Source: Turneriella sp942492915 (GTDB taxonomy: Bacteria > Spirochaetota > Leptospiria > Turneriellales > Turneriellaceae). From it: 64,000 nucleotides of DNA. The notes under the pieces were generated by a model. It saw only the letters and a program-made list of their open reading frames with translations, did not search any database and was not told where the DNA came from. The translations under genes and the position numbers were made by a program. The stretch spans positions 3,348,001-3,412,000 of the forward strand of contig OW818662.1 of NCBI GenBank assembly GCA_942492915.1, written 5' to 3'. Position 1 is the first letter of the stretch; each line of letters opens with the position of its first letter. Positions 16,830-26,561 of this stretch are shown here, in pieces.

Positions 16830-18974
16830 TTAAAACTCGTACTGTAGCTTCATCTTCACGCCGGGGTTGCGATCGAAGAACCGCAGCGCGTCATCGCGGG
16901 TAACGGCATAGAGCGACGCTTCACCTTTATTGATAAAGCCGTATGCGAAATCTTCACGTCCGGTTTTCAACAGTTCGCTGTGCACGATCACGTCACCGCG
17001 CGTCAGCACACTCTCTTCAATGCCGTTGTTCGTGAGCGTGACTTCTCCCGAGCGAATAATATAGAAATATTTCGGCGGTTCGCCTGAAGGGTAAATGGGG
17101 CCCTTTTCAGTAAACTCGACAGGAATCAGCATCGACTCGAGCCATGTTTTTTGTGTGGATGTCAGAAAGTTCAGCTGCCTGCTCTGTGAGATGACGTTCC
17201 ACGTTTCGGCATCGCGCACTTTGGCGAGTTTCAACAGTATCTTCTCAAATTCTGAGCCAGAAATAAAGTTCAGAAATTTGTCTTTTTCAACCGTAAACAG
17301 GGTTACTTCGGTCTCTGCGACCACGTCGGCGGTACGTAACTGGTTGGTTACCAGTGCGACTTCTCCGAAGTAGTCATAAGCACCGTAAATCTTGCGTGAT
17401 TGCAGATCTTGTGTGCGTACGGAAACAGAACCAAAATAGATGATATAGAAACGGTCGCCGCTGGTCCCCTGTTGAATGATCAGGTCACCCTTCTTATACC
17501 GTTCTATCTGCACGATGTCGATAAACTCTTGCGCGCGCGAGATCGGCATGTCTTCAAAGAAGTCGAGCTGTTTCAGCGTGCTAAGAATCTGAGAGGCCTT
17601 AACGTTTTCTGGCGCAGCGGCGTTAAAATACAGTGTATTTTCGATACCAAATTTTGCGAGCGTCAGGTGCGTCTGTTTCGGAAAGTCTTTCTCGCTGATG
17701 TGGTAGACGACGATGCGTTTCTTCACGTCTTCAGGCAATGAGTCGAGATGTGCTATCGGCGTGTGCAGAGGGGCGATACCCGATTCGTGATAGATGACAT
17801 TGCTATGCCAGGGGAAGTTGCGCAGCGCCTTGTAACGTGATTCGCTGATGATCTGCTTTTCACGCAACTGCTCATGTATCACCGGGTCGTTATTATGGTC
17901 AGACGAGTACACGAATGACTGGTCTTGAAATTTCAGCGTGAAGCCAATCGCCGGAATCGAATGCAAAGTGTAGAAAATGTCGAATCGGCCACCGTGAATG
18001 AAGAAAGGCTGACCCACCTTCACCGCCTTAAAGTCAAACAACCGGCGCATATAGCTCTGGTCGATGTCTGCGAGCGCAGAGTATTTTTTCAAAAAGCTGC
18101 CCATCACCGTTTCGGTCGTGTAAATTGTGATCTTGCCTTCTTCGAGAATTTTCTGAAAGGTACCCGCATCATGGTCTGCATGGCAGTGCGTGAGAATGAT
18201 ACTATCAATGAACTTGGGGTTCACATTCGAATCTTCGAGCCATTCGGTCGTGTTCACCGGCGGGTCGACCATGATACCACTGTGGTTCAACCATATGATA
18301 AACCCTGAAGTGTTTTCACTCGGGTCGAAGCCGTGGCTCGGGCCCAGGCAGGTGACGCCGAACAGCGGCGGTACGAATGGTTCATGAAGACGTTCGCCAA
18401 TGCGGTAAACGGTCTTGAATTCTATCTTGCCGGGAATATCTGCTATATGTTTGCTGCCTGCGGCGACTGAAAAATTGTCATCGGCATCCTGGCTGATGGT
18501 GACGCCCTTGTAGGTGAAGCGTCGCTTTTCGTTGAAAATGCCGAAGCCTACCATGTCTGAAAACTTGAAGGTGCTGCTGAAGAATTTCATCTCGCGTTTC
18601 AGTGCCGGTACTTCGAGGCCTTCCATGTAGTCGCCCGAGACATCGAGATTCTTTGGACCGAAAACGGCTTCATTAAACACCGTCTTGAAGCGCATAAATT
18701 GCTCTTCGTTGCAGATCAGAATGGTCTTGCGCTTTTTCAGAAAGAAGTTATAGTAAATCGGAAATTCCAGCTCGGCGACGCTGATGCCCTTGCGCCAGTT
18801 GAAGAAGTGCTTCGGAAGCACAAAGACGGTGGGCACACCTTCGGGCAAAAACATCGTGTCTTTGATGGTTTCAGGCGGTGCGCCGAACTGAAAATATCCC
18901 CCGGGGGTTTGTACGAGATAACCACCCCTGGGCAATTCCGTAACCGTGTGCGAGAGCTCTTTGAGAGGGTCCAT
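16830..18974 (-). CDS. Metallo-beta-lactamase-fold protein with two cyclic-nucleotide-binding-like domains
   Basis: About 714 aa from ATG 18974; an ATG at 19037 would add 21 atypical residues. The metallo-hydrolase motif is ILTHCHADHDAG (HxHxDH), followed by SSDHNNDP and a late histidine (YHESGIAPLHTP). It is flanked by an N-terminal region of about 230 residues. The C-terminus has a cNMP-binding domain (IVQIERYKKGDLIIQQG...YFGEVAL) and a second degenerate copy (FTEKGPIYPSGEPPKYFYII). It may be a hydrolase gated by cAMP, such as that made by the cyclase at 53680. It heads the six-gene minus-strand run. Confidence 0.82.
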   Translation of the reverse strand: MDPLKELSHTVTELPRGGYLVQTPGGYFQFGAPPETIKDTMFLPEGVPTVFVLPKHFFNWRKGISVAELEFPIYYNFFLKKRKTILICNEEQFMRFKTVFNEAVFGPKNLDVSGDYMEGLEVPALKREMKFFSSTFKFSDMVGFGIFNEKRRFTYKGVTISQDADDNFSVAAGSKHIADIPGKIEFKTVYRIGERLHEPFVPPLFGVTCLGPSHGFDPSENTSGFIIWLNHSGIMVDPPVNTTEWLEDSNVNPKFIDSIILTHCHADHDAGTFQKILEEGKITIYTTETVMGSFLKKYSALADIDQSYMRRLFDFKAVKVGQPFFIHGGRFDIFYTLHSIPAIGFTLKFQDQSFVYSSDHNNDPVIHEQLREKQIISESRYKALRNFPWHSNVIYHESGIAPLHTPIAHLDSLPEDVKKRIVVYHISEKDFPKQTHLTLAKFGIENTLYFNAAAPENVKASQILSTLKQLDFFEDMPISRAQEFIDIVQIERYKKGDLIIQQGTSGDRFYIIYFGSVSVRTQDLQSRKIYGAYDYFGEVALVTNQLRTADVVAETEVTLFTVEKDKFLNFISGSEFEKILLKLAKVRDAETWNVISQSRQLNFLTSTQKTWLESMLIPVEFTEKGPIYPSGEPPKYFYIIRSGEVTLTNNGIEESVLTRGDVIVHSELLKTGREDFAYGFINKGEASLYAVTRDDALRFFDRNPGVKMKLQYEF

Positions 18975-19121
18975 AGTTTGTGTCAGTTGTGGCTTATGAT
19001 AAGCGAGGCCACCAGCAATATTCCTTACCGCAAACATGGCTTGCAGAGCGTAGGGTCAAGTGCAAAATCCGGTTGACGGTGCCAATTGGTCGGTACCATA
19101 CCAGCTGTTCACGGAACTCTG

Positions 19122-19745
19122 ATGTCAATACTGCGCCAAAGTCTTGCCTTGCAGATCATGCCGATTGACGACAATGCTGAAGGCAGGCGTTACCAGGGCG
19201 TGCTCGAGACGCTCGGTGACCGGCACCTTTCCGTACGGGTCGACGACGATTACCTCGGTGCACCCGTGTCTGAGGCTGTGCAGATTGAATTCACAATGGC
19301 CAATTTTCGTTTCAGGTTTGACTCAATGGTCGAGCCACAGCGCGAAGGGAAGCTCATCCGCATCGTCAAGCCGACCAAGCTGTACAAGAGTGTCATTCGC
19401 AAAGGCCAGCGCATGAAACTCGACTCAGTCATCGGCTACAACGTGTGGACAGAACCCGGTCGTTATGAAGCGACCGTAACCGACCTGAGTTCGGTCGGCC
19501 TGCGCATGATAACTGACCGGCACCTCGCGAAAAACACGCTCATCAGCGTCAACGTGTATCTGCCGGGCAAGTCGCTGCGCTTTATCTGCCAGGGACTCAT
19601 TCGCTGGTGCACGCGCGAGACAACCGAAGAGCGACGCTATACCTGCGGCGTGCTTTTTACCACCCTCTCGAACGAAGCGACGAAGCGCATCGAAAAATTC
19701 GTTACCGAAGAGCTGCAGAAGAACCCGGGAGTCGAACCGCTTTAG
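19122..19745 (+). CDS. PilZ-domain c-di-GMP receptor (YcgR-like)
   Basis: About 207 aa from ATG 19122; TTG 19086 is an alternative start. An N-terminal YcgR-type beta domain (RRYQGVLETLGDRHLSV) is followed by a PilZ domain with RKGQR (RxxxR) and DLSSVG ((D/N)xSxxG), the two c-di-GMP-binding motifs. Such proteins adjust flagellar motors, exopolysaccharide synthesis or gene expression. Two GGDEF cyclases in this window could supply ligand. A TTGACG at 19073 with TACCAT near 19094 is a possible promoter. Confidence 0.9.
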   Translation: MSILRQSLALQIMPIDDNAEGRRYQGVLETLGDRHLSVRVDDDYLGAPVSEAVQIEFTMANFRFRFDSMVEPQREGKLIRIVKPTKLYKSVIRKGQRMKLDSVIGYNVWTEPGRYEATVTDLSSVGLRMITDRHLAKNTLISVNVYLPGKSLRFICQGLIRWCTRETTEERRYTCGVLFTTLSNEATKRIEKFVTEELQKNPGVEPL

Positions 19746-19823
19746 TCGACAAGCAGATTAGGATTTTACCCTCTTCTGTGTCTTTATTCGTCGTGCCCGC
19801 CTGCGCGCAGTATTTTCAGAAGC

Positions 19824-21671
19824 ATGGCCCTTGTCTCGTCCCGTCGCCTGTTTCACCAATTTCTGATCGAAATCAAAAAATCGCGCGGGAAAAAAGAAAC
19901 TAAACAATCACAACGCGTAGAACCGCCCGCTGACCGCGCGCCATTCAGACAGGGTTGGCGCGCGTACCTCGTACTTATGGCAGACTACCGTCGGCCCTTT
20001 GCGCTGATATTTTTCGCCGCGTGCGCTACAGAAATTCTCTACCTCGCGGTGCCCGTAACGACGCGCCATATTCTCGATGGAGTATTGCTGAACCCGAAAC
20101 TTGGCTACGGCGAAAAGCGCCAGCTACTGTTCTATATCGGAGGTATTCTCTTTGCAACGCTTATCGCCGCGCAGGCTATCGATTTCTGGCGGCGGTTCTA
20201 TACGGCGCTTGTTAATGGCCGCTTCGTGCGCGCGCTGCGGCTCAGGCTTTTCAGACACCTGATGCATTTGCCGCTCGGACAAATTCACGAATTCAAGACT
20301 GGTGGCATCGTCTCGCGCCTGACCAGCGACGCTGAGAACCTCACGGGCATTCTACAAATGGCGGTGATCTCGCCCGGCGTGGCGTCGCTGCGCATCGCTA
20401 TCACTTTCGGCATTCTTATGTACTGGCACCTGCCCCTGGCGCTCGTCGCATCGGGATTTATTCCTCCACTGATTTATATCAGCCTCATTTATATTCTGCG
20501 CGTGAGGCCTGTCTATCGCTCTGTCAGCAACGACCGATCTGCGCAAGACGCGCGTACGAGCGAAGTGTTTGCGGGCATACGCGCCGTTAAGGCCTTTGAA
20601 ATGCAGGCTGCAGAAAAGCGTCGATACAATCTCGCGCAGGGTCTGATGTTCCGTAAGAATATCTTCGCGTCCCTCAAAGAATCTGCCGTCGACGGCATCT
20701 GGAATTTTCTCATTCCCGTCACTTCTCTGTTGATCATGGTTTTTGGTGGCATTTACTTTTTGCGGGGCGAAACGAGCGTTGGCGACCTCGTTGCTTTTCA
20801 GATGTATAGCGGCATGCTGCTCTACCCGGTCTGGCGCATTGTCTTTTCGCTCAGCCAGATTCAGAAATCGATGGCGTCTCTTGATCGGGTGCTCGACATG
20901 CTACAGCTCGACCGGGAATCGAATACCGGCAATCTGGCAGTACCGACTCAAATCCGCAAGGTGGATTTTAAGAATGTTGAATTCTCGTACCGTGACGGGC
21001 AGACCGTACTTTCAGGCGTAAACCTCTCGATGCAGCCTTCACGCATCTATGCCATCGTCGGCGAAAGCGGCATCGGCAAGACGACGCTGATTGATCTGCT
21101 GTGCCGCTTTTATTCTCCGCAGAGCGGCGAAATACTGCTCAACGGCAAAAACATAAATGAGTTTGAACTCTCCGCATGGCGAAGGCAGATCGCAATCGTC
21201 ACGCAAGATGCGATACTTTTTGATGGCACCGTACGCGATAATCTATTCGGAACCGACGAGGTGTTCTCAGACGCCGACCTGCGGCGGGCGCTCAAAGCTG
21301 CTGATGCCGACGGGTTTGTGCACGAACTGCCCGATGGTCTCGATACGCTGATCGGCGAGCGTGGTTTTCGTCTTTCGGGGGGGCAGAAGCACCGGCTCAC
21401 ACTGGCCCGTGCACTGGCCCGCCGTGCACCGATACTCGTGCTCGACGAAGCGACGGCACACCTCGATACGATCAGTGAACAGCGCATTCGCTCGCACCTG
21501 CGTGCGCTTAGCCGAAAGCGAGTGGTGATCTTAATTACGCACCGGCTCAGCACGGTGTCTCACGCCGACTCAATTATTGTATTGGGAAACGGGGGCATCG
21601 AAGCGACAGGCAGCCACGCACAGCTGCTCAAGAAATCCCTAACGTATCGCCGGCTTTGGCAGGCGCAGTGA
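19824..21671 (+). CDS. ABC exporter, fused membrane and ATPase domains (MsbA/lipid exporter type)
   Basis: 615 aa: a basic 45-residue N-terminal extension, six transmembrane helices (about 50-340), then the nucleotide-binding domain. Walker A is GESGIGKTTL (near 413), the signature LSGGQKHRL (near 517), Walker B ILVLDEATAHLD and H-loop ITHRLSTV. The half-transporter would act as a homodimer. The membrane domain segment RLTSDAENLTG is typical of type IV exporters. It may flip lipids or export peptides or drugs; substrate cannot be told. Confidence 0.93.
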   Translation: MALVSSRRLFHQFLIEIKKSRGKKETKQSQRVEPPADRAPFRQGWRAYLVLMADYRRPFALIFFAACATEILYLAVPVTTRHILDGVLLNPKLGYGEKRQLLFYIGGILFATLIAAQAIDFWRRFYTALVNGRFVRALRLRLFRHLMHLPLGQIHEFKTGGIVSRLTSDAENLTGILQMAVISPGVASLRIAITFGILMYWHLPLALVASGFIPPLIYISLIYILRVRPVYRSVSNDRSAQDARTSEVFAGIRAVKAFEMQAAEKRRYNLAQGLMFRKNIFASLKESAVDGIWNFLIPVTSLLIMVFGGIYFLRGETSVGDLVAFQMYSGMLLYPVWRIVFSLSQIQKSMASLDRVLDMLQLDRESNTGNLAVPTQIRKVDFKNVEFSYRDGQTVLSGVNLSMQPSRIYAIVGESGIGKTTLIDLLCRFYSPQSGEILLNGKNINEFELSAWRRQIAIVTQDAILFDGTVRDNLFGTDEVFSDADLRRALKAADADGFVHELPDGLDTLIGERGFRLSGGQKHRLTLARALARRAPILVLDEATAHLDTISEQRIRSHLRALSRKRVVILITHRLSTVSHADSIIVLGNGGIEATGSHAQLLKKSLTYRRLWQAQ

Positions 21672-21684
21672 TGAAAAGACCCGT

Positions 21685-21957
21685 TCACGTGCGCACTATG
21701 GTCCAGATGCCGATGGCAATGAATCCCGCCCCGGCAACGTAACGCAGCGTATGCTCAGAAACATACTTGCCGAGCAATGCGCCGGCAAAAACACCGATGC
21801 CCGCCGCGACCACCAACGCACAGCTCGAGGCCAGAAAAACATGCCAATTGTTGACCTGACTGTCTGCGGCGAAGAGCATCGTTGCCAGCTGCGTTTTGTC
21901 GCCGATTTCGGCCAGAAATACCGTGATGAAGACTGAAGTGAAAGTCTTGATAAACAT
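21685..21957 (-). CDS. UPF0016/GDT1 family cation transporter (single-motif form)
   Basis: 90 aa from ATG 21957. Three transmembrane helices and one copy of the family motif E-x-G-D-K-T-Q (FLAEIGDKTQLATMLFAAD). Longer homologues (TMEM165, Gdt1, MneA) have two such halves and move Mn2+ or Ca2+; short forms probably work as dimers. It is convergent with the ABC exporter, with 13 nt between stops. A small isolated gene. Confidence 0.85.
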   Translation of the reverse strand: MFIKTFTSVFITVFLAEIGDKTQLATMLFAADSQVNNWHVFLASSCALVVAAGIGVFAGALLGKYVSEHTLRYVAGAGFIAIGIWTIVRT

Positions 21958-22097
21958 GACTTTTCGCTGCAAACGCCCGCCCGCCGTCAATAGATAAGGC
22001 GTTCGACAATTCAGTTACGCATGTTCAATTTCTGCTTGCTGCAACCGAAAAAAAACGGTTCTTGTCCATCCGTCGGCAATAAAGTCGCCCGGTAATC

Positions 22098-22751
22098 ATG
22101 TCGCGACTCAAAGGCACCTGGCTCAATTTCTGGAAGATACCTGACCAGCGGTATGAATTTATATTTGCGGCGCTTGTTCTGACAGTCGTGATGCTCAGCA
22201 CTGTGCCGTTTCTGACCCAGATCGAAATGAGACCGGGGGTGCAGCTTCAAGACCCGATCTTCAACTATCTGCCCGCACGGGATTTAAGCGACCTGATCTT
22301 CTATATTCTTTACACTGCGCTGCTGATTGGTTTCATCTTTTTGCTGCCTTCACCCGAAAGGCTGGTAGTCGGTTTTGAAGCGTATGCGCTTTTTGTGATC
22401 ATGCGCATGATTACCATGACGCTTGTGCCGCTCGAGCCACCGATCGGTCTCATACCGCTCGTCGACCCGGTATTGAGTTTTATGTATACCGGCAAACAGG
22501 TCAATAAAGACCTCTTTTTTTCAGGCCACACTGCAACGATGTACCTGCTGTACCTGATGTTGCCAGCCGGTATTTACCGCAAGCTTGCGTTTGTCGGCGT
22601 GATCGTGATGGGTTTTTGCCTGCTGTTTCAGCGGGTGCACTACACTGTTGATGTCATCGTGGCTCCCTTCTTTGTGTACGGAGCGCTGCGCATCGTGCTT
22701 CGCCTCAGGTCAGCAGTCGGCTTCAGAAACGGTATTTTTGAGCAGCACTGA
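22098..22751 (+). CDS. PAP2_C / sphingomyelin-synthase-like phosphatase or transferase
   Basis: 217 aa, about six transmembrane helices. It carries the PAP2_C core NKDLFFSGHTATMYL (first catalytic His) and RVHYTVDVIVAPFF (second His and Asp), the pattern of sphingomyelin synthases and inositol-phosphoceramide synthases rather than classic PAP2. Likely acts on lipid head groups at the membrane. TTGTCC at 22062 lies 36 nt before the ATG. Confidence 0.8.
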   Translation: MSRLKGTWLNFWKIPDQRYEFIFAALVLTVVMLSTVPFLTQIEMRPGVQLQDPIFNYLPARDLSDLIFYILYTALLIGFIFLLPSPERLVVGFEAYALFVIMRMITMTLVPLEPPIGLIPLVDPVLSFMYTGKQVNKDLFFSGHTATMYLLYLMLPAGIYRKLAFVGVIVMGFCLLFQRVHYTVDVIVAPFFVYGALRIVLRLRSAVGFRNGIFEQH

Positions 22752-22778
22752 TTGCTCAATTCGAAATCAGATTATTTG

Positions 22779-24335
22779 TTATTGTTGTCTGCGGGTCGCC
22801 TTGAAGTAGGCGTGCAGCCATTCGGCAAGATGCTCGGCATCGAATTGCTTCAGGGATGATTCGTTCATCAGCAACGTGGTTGCCCCCTCTGTGAGCTGCG
22901 CGCTCGAAATAATATAAGTTTTATCGGCTTTCAGTGATTGCATTTTGTTCTGCAGGTTACGCAGCGAGATATCGCTGATGTGCGCGCCGGTGCGCAATCG
23001 ATAAAAGGCAAAGAGGGCCCGAATCGACTTGCTCTTCGACGAAATCGCCGAGTACAAAACCAGATCTTTTTCACCCGAGGCTTCTTTTACGGGCTCGTTA
23101 TATTCCAGATTGGTGATGATATAGAGCACGAACTTCTGAAATTCTTCAGGCATCATCTGCATGAACAAGTCGGCGCTTTTCTCTGCCGTCATGACATCGT
23201 ATTCGATGCGCAGCGATGGCACAGGCCCGGTCATGTCGAAAAATTTTGTGATGGTGAGGCCGCGATTCTTGCGAAATCCCGAAATGGCGTATGTCAGGTC
23301 AGGCATCAACAGGGGCTCGAAGTTGTCTTTGAGTATTTGCTTGAAGGGTTTGAGGTTCTCAGCATGCGGATTCAGATCGATCTGGTCAATAAATACCCTG
23401 AGGTGCCTCAAGTCGCGGTACTCGTCATCTGCCTCTGCAAGTTCGCGATAGAGCCTTGATGCTTCGAGAAACATCTCTTCGTTCAGATAGAGTATCAGCA
23501 ACAGGTATTGGTATTCGCGTCGCTTTTCTGTCGGCAGCGCGTTTGCTTCGTTCTGGCGCTTGAGAAAATCCAATGCTTCACGCAGCGCCTTACCCTGGTA
23601 ACATTGAAAAAGGAAAATATTGTAAAGCAGTTGTTGTACGCTCTCGTCTTTCGTTTCGCTGATGAGTTTCTGCGAAAACTGCCTGCCTTTTGCCAGATGA
23701 ATGCCGAAGGTTGCCATCGTAGCATAAATAAGAGAAAAGACATTCCCCTCGTCACCATCTGCGACGAGCTTTTCGACAAGCCCGACGGCCGTGTCGCGCT
23801 CACCGATCTGCCAGAGCGTCACCGCATAGGCCAGCACAAGCTGCGGATCATCGCTGTTCTGCATTGCGGCCTTGAGATAAACTTCTGCGACACCGTAATG
23901 GCCGTCACCGAGGGCAAGCATGCCGACTTCCTGGTTGGCGAGTTCGTCGCCGGGGTTCAATCGCAGAATTTCAAGACAGATTTCAAAAAAGCCTTCTGTG
24001 TCATTCTCGGCACGGTAGATTTCACCGATCTTTTTGTAGATCTCAATTTCCCGGTCTTTGTCGTCAAAGGCGCCGGCGTCGATCGCCTTACGATAGCACG
24101 TGCGCGCGAGGTCACGGGCGCCCAGCTGTTCATGGCATTCCGCGAGGTAGACGTAACTGCGGGGCGCGAGGTCGACGTCTTCAGCCATGGCCGTCAGCTT
24201 TACTACGGCCTCGTCGTATTGTCCTTCGTCCATCAGGCGCTGCACGAGATGAAACGGGTTGCTTTTGCGCAGCGTCAATAGCCACGCCAGCAGGGCGAGC
24301 AAAGCGACAATACTGAGTATGGCCAGGTAAAGCAT
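22779..24335 (-). CDS. Membrane-anchored TPR protein
   Basis: 518 aa: one N-terminal transmembrane helix (MLYLAILSIVALLALLAWLL), then TPR-like helical repeats over about residues 30-310 (GQYDEAVVKLTAMAED, YVYLAECHEQLGARDLARTCY, YKKIGEIYRAENDTEGFFE). The last 150 residues form a different domain that ends TYIISSAQLTEGATTLL...LAEWLHAYF and looks like an Mrr/PD-(D/E)xK fold without clear catalytic residues; this last point is a weak impression. Probably a scaffold on the cytoplasmic face of the inner membrane. Confidence 0.75.
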   Translation of the reverse strand: MLYLAILSIVALLALLAWLLTLRKSNPFHLVQRLMDEGQYDEAVVKLTAMAEDVDLAPRSYVYLAECHEQLGARDLARTCYRKAIDAGAFDDKDREIEIYKKIGEIYRAENDTEGFFEICLEILRLNPGDELANQEVGMLALGDGHYGVAEVYLKAAMQNSDDPQLVLAYAVTLWQIGERDTAVGLVEKLVADGDEGNVFSLIYATMATFGIHLAKGRQFSQKLISETKDESVQQLLYNIFLFQCYQGKALREALDFLKRQNEANALPTEKRREYQYLLLILYLNEEMFLEASRLYRELAEADDEYRDLRHLRVFIDQIDLNPHAENLKPFKQILKDNFEPLLMPDLTYAISGFRKNRGLTITKFFDMTGPVPSLRIEYDVMTAEKSADLFMQMMPEEFQKFVLYIITNLEYNEPVKEASGEKDLVLYSAISSKSKSIRALFAFYRLRTGAHISDISLRNLQNKMQSLKADKTYIISSAQLTEGATTLLMNESSLKQFDAEHLAEWLHAYFKATRRQQ

Positions 24336-24406
24336 GGGTAAAGGCTGCGCTTAGGGGCGCTATCTCCAGTATCGGTTAAAATCCGCATCGGTAAACGCGA
24401 TTTTTG

Positions 24407-24442
24407 TTGCAAAGGCCGCTTTGAATCACGTATTATATCCAC
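24407..24442 (+). promoter_or_regulatory. Putative rsh promoter giving a leaderless mRNA
   Basis: TTGCAA (24407-24412) and TATTAT (24431-24436) are 18 bp apart. The -10 box ends 6 nt before the ATG at 24443, so transcription would start at or next to the start codon. No Shine-Dalgarno sequence is present. Confidence 0.55.
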
Positions 24443-26482
24443 ATGGCTATGCCTTCCATTTTACGAAGCCAGAGCGTGCCAGAGGGGCAAACGCTGAATA
24501 CGCTGCTCGCGCACATGCCGTCTTATGTGACGCGCGCGCAGAAGGCGCTCGTGAAGAAGGCCTATTTGCTCGCTGAAGACGCTCACAAATTTCAGAAACG
24601 CCTGTCGGGCGAGCCGTACATCATTCACCCGCTGGCCGTCGCACACACGCTGGCAGATCTCGGTCTCGACCATGAGGTGGTATGCGCGGGGCTCTTGCAC
24701 GATGTGCTCGAAGATACCTTCATCAAGCCGGAGTACATGCGGCAAGAATTCGGCGAAACGATTACCTATCTGGTCGAATCTGTCACAAAAATTTCGGTAC
24801 TGAAGACGCAGACTGCCGAAAACAAGCAGGCGATCAATATCCGCAAGATGATCATGGCGACGATCAGAGACAGCCGGGTCATTCTAATTAAGCTGGCAGA
24901 CAAATTGCACAATATGCGCACGCTGGGCTTTCATGCAACCAATAAGGGTATGCAGATTGCGCGCGAAGTTCTGGAAATTTATGCGCCGCTCGCTGGTCGT
25001 CTGGGTATTTACAAGATCAAGTCTGAACTCGAAGACCTTGCGCTCTACCATCTAGACCGCACCACGTATGCGTTGATCAAAGACAAGATCGCCGAAAAAA
25101 AAGGCCAGCGCGACGGGCGTGTGGCGATGGTGATGTCGCTCTTGACTCAGCACCTGAAAGATTCCAAAATCAAGGCGACCGTCGAAGGCCGTTCTAAACA
25201 TTTCTATTCGATCTACAACAAGATGCTCGAACAGAAGAAATCGTTCGAAGATATTTATGATCTGACCGGAGTGCGGGTGCTGGTTAACGAGGTGCCCGAC
25301 TGCTATACGGTGCTCGGCCTCGTGCACACGCTGTGGACGCCGATACCAGGCAGATTCAAAGATTACATATCGGTGCCCAAATCGAACGGATACCAGAGTC
25401 TTCACACCACTGTGATCGGTCCCGGTGGCCAGCCGATCGAGGTGCAGATTCGCACCGTCAAGATGCACCGCATTTCGGAGTTTGGTATTGCATCGCATTG
25501 GGCTTATAAAGAAAAGCCGGGCGATCAAGCCACGTTTGAAACGCAGTTTCTCGACCTGCAGAATATGGCGATCTCTGACGAAGAGGCCGATTCGGGCGAT
25601 TTCTATCAAGAACTCGTTTCAAACCTCAGCCAGACGAACGAGGTCTATGTCATTTCACCCAAGGGCAAAATTTTCACGATGCCCGAAAATTCGACCGTAC
25701 TCGATTTTGCCTTTCGCATACATACCGATATCGGCCTCAGGTGTGCCGGCGCCAAAATCGGGGATCGACTCGTCAGCATTCGCACTCCGCTCAAGAACGG
25801 AGACCAGATAGAGATCATCACCAACAGCAGCGTTAAACCATCGCTGAACTGGCTCAACTATCTGAAGACCCCGAACGGCCGCGCAAAACTGAAGGCGTTC
25901 TTTCGCAAGACCGACACGACTATTGCTGAACGGCTTGTAGAGTCAGAGAAAAAATCTCAGCCTGAACAAAAGGGTCCGAAGACTACGCGCAGTGAAAAAC
26001 TGGGCGCAACCGTAATCGCGCAACCCAACCTGAAGAAGATCGACTGGCAGGGTGAAACACAGATCGAGGTCAAATACGCGCAGTGCTGCGACCCGTCGCC
26101 GCCCGACAATATTGCCGGCTTCATCTCACGCCTCGGTGTAATTTCGGTACACAAGAAGGGTTGCCCGTCGCTGACACACCTCAGCGAGAATCCCGAGCAG
26201 GCAGAAAGGCTGATCTCACTGAAATGGGTTGGCCATTCAACGGGCCGTCAGGCTTCGATCGAGATACGCGGCCTAGATCGCCCGCAGATTTTCTTGGACA
26301 TTGTGAAGCAGTTGGCGCAGAGCGGTGCTAACATCATCGAAGCGAATGCAACAACTTCGCAGGTGGGTCATATCAACGACAGGTTTGTTATCGAGGTTGA
26401 TTCAGAAGACCACCTGACGAATATTCTGAAAGAACTCAAGACGGTCGAGGGTATCGAAGAGGCGGTAGAAGTAAACATCTAG
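24443..26482 (+). CDS. rsh: RelA/SpoT homologue, (p)ppGpp synthetase/hydrolase
   Basis: 679 aa. The HD hydrolase domain is intact (His62, His86-Asp87 in LLHDVLEDT, Glu90-Asp91) and so is the synthetase domain (GRSKHFYSIYNKM, DLTGVRVLV, SNGYQSLHTTV). A TGS domain (VISPKGKIFTMPENSTVLDFAFRIHTDIG), a Zn-finger/RIS region (KYAQCCDPSPPDNIAGFIS) and a C-terminal ACT domain follow. A long-type bifunctional Rsh controlling the stringent response. ATG 24443 is chosen; ATG 24449 is possible. Confidence 0.96.
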   Translation: MAMPSILRSQSVPEGQTLNTLLAHMPSYVTRAQKALVKKAYLLAEDAHKFQKRLSGEPYIIHPLAVAHTLADLGLDHEVVCAGLLHDVLEDTFIKPEYMRQEFGETITYLVESVTKISVLKTQTAENKQAINIRKMIMATIRDSRVILIKLADKLHNMRTLGFHATNKGMQIAREVLEIYAPLAGRLGIYKIKSELEDLALYHLDRTTYALIKDKIAEKKGQRDGRVAMVMSLLTQHLKDSKIKATVEGRSKHFYSIYNKMLEQKKSFEDIYDLTGVRVLVNEVPDCYTVLGLVHTLWTPIPGRFKDYISVPKSNGYQSLHTTVIGPGGQPIEVQIRTVKMHRISEFGIASHWAYKEKPGDQATFETQFLDLQNMAISDEEADSGDFYQELVSNLSQTNEVYVISPKGKIFTMPENSTVLDFAFRIHTDIGLRCAGAKIGDRLVSIRTPLKNGDQIEIITNSSVKPSLNWLNYLKTPNGRAKLKAFFRKTDTTIAERLVESEKKSQPEQKGPKTTRSEKLGATVIAQPNLKKIDWQGETQIEVKYAQCCDPSPPDNIAGFISRLGVISVHKKGCPSLTHLSENPEQAERLISLKWVGHSTGRQASIEIRGLDRPQIFLDIVKQLAQSGANIIEANATTSQVGHINDRFVIEVDSEDHLTNILKELKTVEGIEEAVEVNI

Positions 26483-26561
26483 TGCGTTAGCGCTCTGTGC
26501 CGGGTTGATAATTTTGGCGTCCCGAGCAAAAACCGTGCAATTGGCAAAAGTGCGCGACCGA

